Source: an archaeon
Lineage (GTDB): Archaea; Asgardarchaeota; Hermodarchaeia; Hermodarchaeales; Hermodarchaeaceae
Length of the DNA stretch: 11,107 bases
Assembly (NCBI GenBank): GCA_016550415.1
Contig: JABXGU010000013.1
Coordinates: forward strand, 1-11,107
Reading direction: 5' to 3'
In this document: positions 5,931 through 11,107 of the stretch, piece after piece
Position numbering within the stretch: position 1 is the stretch's first letter
Layout: every line of letters starts with the position of its first letter
Made by a program: the position numbers and the translations under genes
Notes under the pieces: generated by a model
What the model saw: the letters and a program-made list of their open reading frames with translations, nothing else
The model's database searches: none
Told to the model about the DNA's origin: nothing

Positions 5931-6923
5931 TTACTCCCGTTTCTCTGCACTGATTTTGAATGTTTGATTCGTGGCTAAAGCTGCTATTATAAGGCCTAGG
6001 AAAATGACGCCGAAGGCAATGAATTCCCAGCCTTGAGGTGCTAGTGCCCATGCAGCTAATTGGCTTCCTACAGCTCCAATGATCAATCCTAGTATACTGA
6101 TGATGCACATGAAACCACGATAGGCCGTTGAAACAGGTACTTCGCCTTTGAGTATCTTCTTGGTGTGTCCATCTACGCCGACTCGGTAGGTTTCTGTGCC
6201 AAATTGATAGCGTACTAGCCAGTGTGGAACATGTAATAGGTAGGAACCTGTTTTTCTGATGCGGCTATTGCAGTCCCAGATTTTGGTTGCCTTTCTCTCT
6301 GCTCTGGCTCTGTGGTCTTCTTCGAGGGAGGTTCTGGCAATCTCATAAGCTCCATCGTCGTCAAGTTCACTATTAAGAAAAAGAGGATTAGATTCAACAG
6401 CTGTTATGTCCTTAAAATTGAAGGATTTGATGTCACTTTTTGTGACGTGTAGGGCTTTATCCATCTCTTCTTGACTGTAAAACAAAGCGCCTCGTCGACC
6501 AAGGATATTCAATGAAGGATTCTCATCAAAGGTTCCCCTTATGGGTTCATACCATGTTTTGGTTCGGGAACGTCGGCGACCCTGGCTATCAGTATAGTAT
6601 TCTGTCTCGGTGTGTTTTTTGTAGCCTTCATACTCAGTCACAGCGTGCATCGACTCAACCCAGAAGGGAACGAAGCGTAAAACAGCTTCTGTGACTTGAG
6701 CTTTGCCTCCTCGTCCCACCCATTTCCGTACCTTTTCACGCACATCATTTGCGTCACAGGTGGGTGGCAGGACGAAGTGATTCTCTATCTTCTCACCTTC
6801 AATTGTTGCGGTGAAACCGCAGTAATTACATGTAATAATTACATCGTCTGGTGAGACTGTAAGTGGAGCGTTACAGCTTTGGCATTTCAAAGCTTCCATT
6901 GGCTCCTTTGGTGTTGATGCCAT
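5931..6923 (-). CDS. Zinc-ribbon membrane protein (N-terminal ribbon, two C-terminal helices), paralogue 1
   Basis: 330 residues. The N-terminal ribbon uses C14/C17 and C32/C35 (SPDDVIITCNYCG between them). The middle, about 50-265, is soluble and hydrophilic, with FVPFWVESMHAV near residue 90, a Tyr/Arg-rich insert (EYYTDSQGRRRSRTKTWYEP) and HVPHWLVRYQF before the tail. Two transmembrane helices lie at about 271-293 and 299-317. The plan matches the downstream 318-residue protein, so the pair arose by duplication; this copy has the longer middle insert. Proteins with an N-terminal ribbon and a C-terminal helix pair are known partners of SPFH proteins in membrane-stress operons (YdjG-like, by architecture). 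ATG at 6923 follows AGGAG by 11 bases. It is the first gene of the minus-strand block after amrS, 68 bases downstream of it. Confidence 0.83.
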   Translation of the reverse strand: MASTPKEPMEALKCQSCNAPLTVSPDDVIITCNYCGFTATIEGEKIENHFVLPPTCDANDVREKVRKWVGRGGKAQVTEAVLRFVPFWVESMHAVTEYEGYKKHTETEYYTDSQGRRRSRTKTWYEPIRGTFDENPSLNILGRRGALFYSQEEMDKALHVTKSDIKSFNFKDITAVESNPLFLNSELDDDGAYEIARTSLEEDHRARAERKATKIWDCNSRIRKTGSYLLHVPHWLVRYQFGTETYRVGVDGHTKKILKGEVPVSTAYRGFMCIISILGLIIGAVGSQLAAWALAPQGWEFIAFGVIFLGLIIAALATNQTFKISAEKRE

Positions 6924-6929
6924 TATGCC

Positions 6930-6939
6930 ACACTCTCCT
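6930..6939 (-). promoter_or_regulatory. Shared leader element AGGAGAGTGT, copy 1
   Basis: Identical to 5909-5918 and located 6 bases before the ATG at 6923. It contains the AGGAG ribosome binding site. Confidence 0.5.
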
Positions 6940-6951
6940 TTGAATAATTTG

Positions 6952-6970
6952 AAGGGTTTTAGACACCCTT
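6952..6970 (-). terminator. Hairpin between amrS and the zinc-ribbon membrane genes
   Basis: AAGGGT and ACCCTT form a six-pair inverted repeat with a seven-base loop. It lies 21 bases past the amrS stop and 28 bases before the next ATG. No T-run follows on the minus strand, so it may be a weak terminator, an attenuating or processing structure, or nothing. Confidence 0.3.
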
Positions 6971-6991
6971 AACTCTTTCCACCTTTTACAG

Positions 6992-8131
6992 TCAATCTGA
7001 TTTATTTGAGAGAATGAAAGGGTTCGACTCATTGCAATTAGAACACTGGTTGTTCGCATTGAGAAGGACGAATGTAATATCATAGCCCCTCCTGCGAATT
7101 AATAATTCACCACATTTTTTGCAGTAGCTGTGCTCATAAGGGTGGTTCTGAACATTGCCTAGATAGACATAGTGTAGACCTGCTTCTCGACCAATGGAAT
7201 GTGCTCGTTCTAATGTTGCCAATGGTGTGGCTTTTGTCAATCCATATTTTTCAGCTTGATATTGGGGAAAGTATGCTGACAGATGCCAGGGCACATCTGC
7301 ACCAAGATCATTATGGATGCGGTGTGCAATGCTGGAAAGACATTGAGAGGAGTCGTTCATATCTGGGATTACTAGCGTTGTGATTTCCACCCAGATGCCA
7401 AGGTCAAGGGCATGTTTAGCGTTGCGCCATACTTTCTCCACATCAAGATGGCAGTATTTACGAACATTTGCCTGACATCCCTTAATATCGATATTAATGG
7501 CATCCAGTCCAGCGGAAGCAAGTCGCTCTAGCGAAGCTGGTGTCATGTACCCATTGGATACAAAAGTATTGTAAAACCCTGCTGCATGTGCTTTGGGCAT
7601 AACATCCAGCGAATATTCAAAAAAGGCAGTGACTGGCTCGTTAAATGAAAAGCTGGTTCCCTGACATCCAGACCGTTTAACTTCTGATACAAATCGGTCG
7701 GGAGAAAGATGTTTGCAACGGGTAGGATCAGGATGATGCTTACTAATACTCCAATTCTGGCACCAAGGACATGCCGCATTACAACCCCAGGAACCAATCG
7801 TCAAAGCCCGAGTTCCCGGGTAAAAGTGGTAGAAAGGCTTCTTCTCAATAGGATTTGAATTAATAGAACTAATATCTCCATATGTAAGGATATAGAGCTG
7901 TCCATCTAGATTTGCTCTTGCTCCACAAAAGCCCCGCTTACCCGGTGCAATTATGCAGCGTCGTTCACAAACACCACACTGCACTTTCTTATCGTCTTTC
8001 TTTTCATACTGAAGTGCTTCTCTAACACAAGGATTCTTCTCAATTATCATCGGATCAAGGGTCATTCTGTTCATGAGTGATTGCACCATCAAATTTGAGC
8101 ATTTGGGTTTCCAACACAATAGAATTAACAT
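6992..8131 (-). CDS. amrS: AmmeMemoRadiSam system radical SAM enzyme (AmrS family)
   Basis: 379 residues from the first ATG. The radical SAM cluster motif is C117-x3-C121-x2-C124 in GSWGCNAACPWCQNWSISK, which would bind a [4Fe-4S] cluster and SAM. Before it is the family's Cys-rich N-terminus (CGVCERRC, GKRGFCGAR, NPIEKKPFYHFYPG); after it come FSFNEPV, FVSNGYMTP, INIDIKG and PWHLSAYFPQY. The C-terminus holds the usual knuckle pair CKKC and CSNC. The family is linked in genomes with AMMECR1 and Memo proteins; its reaction is not established, and neither partner gene is in this window. The N-terminus is uncertain: relatives start close to EALQYEKKDD, so ATG at 8065 (residue 23) or 8050 is more likely. 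Using 8065 would also leave about 117 bases for the divergent promoters shared with trmI. No clear ribosome binding site, so perhaps leaderless. Confidence 0.92.
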   Translation of the reverse strand: MLILLCWKPKCSNLMVQSLMNRMTLDPMIIEKNPCVREALQYEKKDDKKVQCGVCERRCIIAPGKRGFCGARANLDGQLYILTYGDISSINSNPIEKKPFYHFYPGTRALTIGSWGCNAACPWCQNWSISKHHPDPTRCKHLSPDRFVSEVKRSGCQGTSFSFNEPVTAFFEYSLDVMPKAHAAGFYNTFVSNGYMTPASLERLASAGLDAINIDIKGCQANVRKYCHLDVEKVWRNAKHALDLGIWVEITTLVIPDMNDSSQCLSSIAHRIHNDLGADVPWHLSAYFPQYQAEKYGLTKATPLATLERAHSIGREAGLHYVYLGNVQNHPYEHSYCKKCGELLIRRRGYDITFVLLNANNQCSNCNESNPFILSNKSD

Positions 8132-8182
8132 GGCAGAAGGCTGAAAAGGAAGACAAGCCTAAGACGAATCGGTGACTCTGCA

Positions 8183-8971
8183 ATGACAGTGATTAGTGAG
8201 GGTGACTTGGTCCTTTTCTATTTGGATGCACGCAAGAATTGGCTTCTCCGCGTCGAAGTAGGAAAATCATTTCACCTACATCGTGGAATCCTCAACTATG
8301 ATGACATCATCGGCAAGGAATATGGCAGTTTTGCCAGAACCAGTCTTGGCACACAAATATCAGCTCTCCCTCCCCTTCCACGTGATCTCGCCTTGAAGAT
8401 GGGTCGACAAACAAACATAGTCTATCCAAAGGACACAGGTCTTATTCTCCTTCTAACAGGGATTGGACCAGGCTCCAAAATAGTAGAAGCAGGTACTGGA
8501 AGTGGTGCACTCACATCACTCCTTGGATATCATGTTCGCCCAAATGGACATGTCTACTCCTATGAAATACGAGAAGACTTCATTAATGCCGCCCAAAGGA
8601 ACTTAGAGAAAGCCAATGTTGAGGATGTTGTCACAATCAAACACCAAGATATCTTAGATGGCATTGAAGAACAAGAATTAGATGCTGTCGTTCTTGACAT
8701 GGCGACCCCATGGGATGTAGTACCAACAGCCTATGAAGCCCTCAAGGGTGGAGCAGTCCTTGTCTCATTTTCACCAACAATCGAACAAACACAACGAACA
8801 GTCGCTGCCCTTTACGAATCCCATTTCATAGAAATGCAAACCAGTGAACTCATCGAACGACAAATTCTCGTCCGAACAGGAAAAACACGTCCCGCTACAC
8901 AAATGATTGGACATACAGGCTATATTACCTCGGCACGGAAGGTCCTTCCACCATCAAAACCCAAACAATAG
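8183..8971 (+). CDS. trmI: tRNA (adenine-N1)-methyltransferase TrmI (position 58, or 57/58 in archaea)
   Basis: 262 residues, close to the family norm. It transfers a methyl group from SAM to N1 of A58 in the T loop of tRNA; archaeal members can also act on A57. It acts as a homotetramer in the cytoplasm and stabilises tRNA. Evidence: a small N-terminal beta domain (GDLVLFY, GILNYDDIIGKEYGS), the signature MGRQTNIVYPKD (73-84), the SAM-binding loop VEAGTGSG (101-108), the acidic EIRED after strand 2, and VVLDMATPW with D172 at the expected catalytic Asp position. The ATG has GGTGA seven bases upstream. It is divergent from amrS and is followed, 91 bases later, by an unrelated membrane protein on the same strand. 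No truncation or odd residues seen. Confidence 0.95.
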   Translation: MTVISEGDLVLFYLDARKNWLLRVEVGKSFHLHRGILNYDDIIGKEYGSFARTSLGTQISALPPLPRDLALKMGRQTNIVYPKDTGLILLLTGIGPGSKIVEAGTGSGALTSLLGYHVRPNGHVYSYEIREDFINAAQRNLEKANVEDVVTIKHQDILDGIEEQELDAVVLDMATPWDVVPTAYEALKGGAVLVSFSPTIEQTQRTVAALYESHFIEMQTSELIERQILVRTGKTRPATQMIGHTGYITSARKVLPPSKPKQ

Positions 8972-9062
8972 TCACTAGGAAAAAAGACTTCTGTTCTTAT
9001 TACAAACTCTTTTTATCAATGTAGGTGAATCTTTCATTTGAAGAATATGTGAGGGATGTTTT

Positions 9063-9776
9063 TTGTTATTTTTTCGACAAATTTGGTTATGGTTGGGTCC
9101 AATCGGCGCTACTGTAATTATAATCGTTGGATTAATTGTACTACACAAAGATTCCTCATATTCGTTAAACCAAATTTTCTCTCTTAGCTTCATACTCTTT
9201 GGTATCTGTTGGATGATTTCTTCACTCACAGAAATAATTTGGATTGCAGGTTATCCTGCTGTAGTCTTGGCACGCAACGTATCTAATATTGCAGGTATTA
9301 CTGCCACCATCTGTTTTCTCCTAACTGGGATAAATGTGCGATACGGGACTGGAATTGCATTCAATCCCAAGGTTCTAATTACTTCTTTTGCAATAGGTGC
9401 CTGTCTCTCAATTGTTTCTATTTTTGACCAAGTTGTACTAACAGAAGTAGATCCCCTTTTAGGAACTCAAGTTATTATGGGGGTACCTGGCATAATCGCA
9501 CTTTTTGTCATTCCTGCAATATTGACTCTAATATCTGTCTGTATTATCATTTCTGTATCCCGCAAAGTTGACATCCCTGAAAAGAAGCAATCTTTATTAT
9601 TACTCGCAGGCGGAATTCTGTTCCTCACCGTTGGCGCACTCTTATGGGCTGTTCAAGGTTTCTTTCTAGTCATCGCTTCTTATTACGGAATTCTTGCTCT
9701 TGATCTCTCAATTCTAAGTACATGGCTAATTGGTTCACTTCTTTGTTTACGTGCTTTTCGTAAACCACCTGTATAA
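9063..9776 (+). CDS. Seven-helix integral membrane protein of unknown function
   Basis: 237 residues, strongly hydrophobic, with seven probable transmembrane segments at about 8-27, 38-60, 66-90, 104-122, 138-165, 178-202 and 205-231. No cleavable signal peptide is needed; the first helix serves as anchor. Charged residues are few. The loop RKVDIPEKK (about 168-176) between helices 5 and 6 is the most polar, and RAFRKPP at the end suggests a cytosolic C-terminus. I recognise no transporter, receptor or enzyme motif, and there is no retinal-binding Lys in helix 7 that I can see. Start: TTG at 9063 with GAGGGA six bases before it; a nearby ATG (9056) is in another, closed frame. The same-strand neighbour trmI does not explain its role. 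An AT-rich tract with six Ts (about 9784-9789) right after the stop may end transcription. Confidence 0.75.
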   Translation: MLFFRQIWLWLGPIGATVIIIVGLIVLHKDSSYSLNQIFSLSFILFGICWMISSLTEIIWIAGYPAVVLARNVSNIAGITATICFLLTGINVRYGTGIAFNPKVLITSFAIGACLSIVSIFDQVVLTEVDPLLGTQVIMGVPGIIALFVIPAILTLISVCIIISVSRKVDIPEKKQSLLLLAGGILFLTVGALLWAVQGFFLVIASYYGILALDLSILSTWLIGSLLCLRAFRKPPV

Positions 9777-9849
9777 AGGAATTTTTTCAACAATGCACCT
9801 CATCTGGAGGGTTACTTCAAAAGGAAGGGCAAATGGGCATTAATTGGTT

Positions 9850-10359
9850 CTATTGCAGAGACGATCCACATTTGTGGCAGAATTGCGCCTCTGGTGAAGC
9901 AACGGGTGTACCGCAGGATGGGCAGAATCTGCTTCCTTCGGGGGGTGGTCCTGGAGGAGGTGCATGATGAGGAACACCTGGTGGGGGTGCTGGTGGTGGT
10001 GCACCCATCAGCATATCTAGGAGTGATGTGTTGATTGGGCGGTCGCCGAGTCCGTGTACTGGGCAACGGATTTCTAATTGTGCCATCCGACCGGAAATTC
10101 GTGGTCCAATAATTTCAGTGGGTTGGCCACATTTTCTGCATAAAGCAACGTGTTCTCTTATTAGACCTGCAGCCTGTTCGAATAGTGGTAATGTCATCCG
10201 GTAGACAATCTGTGACTTGTGATTTGGGCAGGTCATGTATAGTACCACTCGGTCTCTCTGTGGTTTGCTTATCTTGGTTATTATTCGGGGGGCACCGCAG
10301 CGGCTGCAGGTGAGTTTCTGGGGAACTTCAAACATGGACATGGTGGTCACACTCTGCAT
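9850..10359 (-). CDS. Protein with duplicated CxxC/CPxH zinc modules, proline-rich linker and C-terminal zinc ribbon
   Basis: 169 residues. Two similar modules stand in tandem: C18/C21 with C44-P-N-H47, and C74/C77 with C99-P-V-H102. Both have the form CxxC, 21-22 residues, CPxH, so they look like an internal duplication binding two Zn2+. A linker of residues 119-142, mostly Pro, Gly and Ala (PPPAPPPG, PPPGPPPEG), is surely unstructured and leads to a standard ribbon, C146/C149 with C161/C164. There are no membrane helices. Function unknown; the layout suggests a cytosolic adaptor with a flexibly attached ribbon. In-frame ATGs at 10359, 10341 and 10335 are possible. AGGTAAC just before 10359 favours the first, whereas the TATA box at 10371-10381 would place the transcript start near 10350 and favour 10341. 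It converges with the membrane gene on its left and diverges from the ammonia-lyase on its right. Confidence 0.78.
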   Translation of the reverse strand: MQSVTTMSMFEVPQKLTCSRCGAPRIITKISKPQRDRVVLYMTCPNHKSQIVYRMTLPLFEQAAGLIREHVALCRKCGQPTEIIGPRISGRMAQLEIRCPVHGLGDRPINTSLLDMLMGAPPPAPPPGVPHHAPPPGPPPEGSRFCPSCGTPVASPEAQFCHKCGSSLQ

Positions 10360-10370
10360 TGTTACCTGTT

Positions 10371-10386
10371 AATTTATACTTAAAAA
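10371..10386. promoter_or_regulatory. AT-rich element, possible TATA boxes of two divergent genes
   Basis: The plus strand reads AATTTATACTTAAAAA; its complement contains AAGTATAAATT. Each strand thus offers a TATA-like box, 12 or more bases from the leftward gene's first ATG and about 20 bases before the first in-frame TTG (10405) of the rightward gene. One short element may drive both directions. Confidence 0.4.
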
Positions 10387-10467
10387 CAATCGGTAACTCC
10401 TACTTTGAAGGTTCGTTGGCAAAAGTTTTCAACAAGTAGTAGCAGTGCAAAGTTGGGGTTACTATCT

Positions 10468-11107
10468 TTGCCTCGCAAATCTACATCAAATCGGATTCCA
10501 GTTACTCCTAAGATGATTCTAAAAGCTTGGAATCGCCTTGAGGGTGTCATCATTCATACTCCCCTCATTTTTTGCCAAGGTCTAAGTGACCTTGTGAAAT
10601 GTTCTGTTTCAGTGAAATGGGAATGTCTACAACGGACAGGTGTTTTCAAGATACGAGGCGCGTATAATAAGGTAGCTTCTTTGTCTTCAAAAGCAGCAGA
10701 AAAAGGAGTCATTACTGCTTCTACGGGAAATCATGGATTAGCAGTGGCATATGCAGCCAATCAACGTGGTATTCCCGCCACAGTTGTTGTGCCAGTGGCT
10801 GCATCTTCACTAAAAGTGGATAAATGCAAACGATATGGTGCTAAGGTGGTAGTTCATGGTACTAATTATGATGAGGCTGCCTCTCATAGTGTTCAACTTG
10901 CCAATGAGACAGGAGCTACACTTGTACATGCCTATGCTGATCCCGAAGTTATTGCGGGGCAGGGGACAGTGGGTATTGAGGTGTTAAATGATTTACCTGA
11001 ATCTGATGTTCTCCTTGTCCCAGTTGGTGGCGGAGGACTTATCTCAGGTATTTCCATATGGGCAAAAACTGTCAATCCCCAAATTCGAGTTATTGGCGTT
11101 CAAACAA
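10468..11107 (+). CDS. PLP-dependent threonine/serine ammonia-lyase, 3' end outside window
   Basis: N-terminal part of a fold-type II PLP enzyme that deaminates threonine to 2-oxobutanoate or serine to pyruvate. Seen: QRTGVFKIRGA with the Schiff-base Lys, the TASTGNHGLAVAYAA loop that holds the substrate carboxylate, RYGAKVV, and the phosphate-binding VPVGGGGLISG. The frame is open to the right edge. STGNHG rather than SAGNHA also occurs in the EutB-like branch, so a hydroxy-amino-acid or ectoine-related role is possible; the biosynthetic regulatory domain of IlvA, if any, would lie outside. Start uncertain: ATG at 10513 would cut off PVTPK, which matches the usual N-terminal segment, so TTG at 10468 is chosen (weak GGGGTT upstream). 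TTG at 10453 or 10405 are also in frame after the TAA at 10381. Confidence 0.85.
   Translation, partial: MPRKSTSNRIPVTPKMILKAWNRLEGVIIHTPLIFCQGLSDLVKCSVSVKWECLQRTGVFKIRGAYNKVASLSSKAAEKGVITASTGNHGLAVAYAANQRGIPATVVVPVAASSLKVDKCKRYGAKVVVHGTNYDEAASHSVQLANETGATLVHAYADPEVIAGQGTVGIEVLNDLPESDVLLVPVGGGGLISGISIWAKTVNPQIRVIGVQT

Overview
The window looks like archaeal chromosomal DNA, most plausibly from an Asgard-type lineage such as Thorarchaeota. That placement is inference: there is no rRNA or other phylogenetic marker here. Points in favour are a TrmI-type tRNA m1A methyltransferase, an AmmeMemoRadiSam radical SAM enzyme, a secreted jelly-roll protein dense in N-glycosylation sequons, TATA-like boxes close to start codons, and an unusual number of zinc-ribbon proteins. 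The base composition is moderate, and several starts are GTG or TTG behind purine-rich Shine-Dalgarno (SD) sequences.

Layout. 1-1281 (minus) is the 5' part of a secreted surface protein that runs off the left edge. 1462-2461 (plus) holds two zinc-ribbon genes, the first apparently broken by a frameshift. 2462-2939 is non-coding. 2966-6923 (minus) is a four-gene block, read from right to left: two paralogous zinc-ribbon membrane proteins, a small helical coiled-coil protein, and a stomatin/prohibitin-like SPFH protein with C-terminal zinc ribbons. 6992-8131 (minus) is the radical SAM enzyme AmrS. Divergent from it are trmI (8183-8971) and a seven-helix membrane protein of unknown function (9063-9776). 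Then come a minus-strand protein with duplicated zinc knuckles, a proline-rich linker and a zinc ribbon (9850-10359), and, divergent again, the start of a PLP-dependent threonine/serine ammonia-lyase that leaves the window on the right.

The most coherent functional unit is 2966-6923. An SPFH/zinc-ribbon protein of the COG4260 (YdjI) type, two zinc-ribbon plus transmembrane proteins and a coiled-coil protein resemble in composition the membrane-stress (phage-shock-like) operons that pair a PspA-like coiled-coil protein with SPFH and zinc-ribbon membrane partners. Six of the eleven genes carry dedicated zinc-ribbon modules, so the stretch can be read as a zinc-ribbon membrane/adaptor island set beside housekeeping genes.

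Other points worth a look are a probable non-canonical ATT start of the SPFH gene, a hairpin that would hide the ribosome binding site of the surface protein, and well-formed intrinsic-type terminators behind the SPFH and coiled-coil genes.
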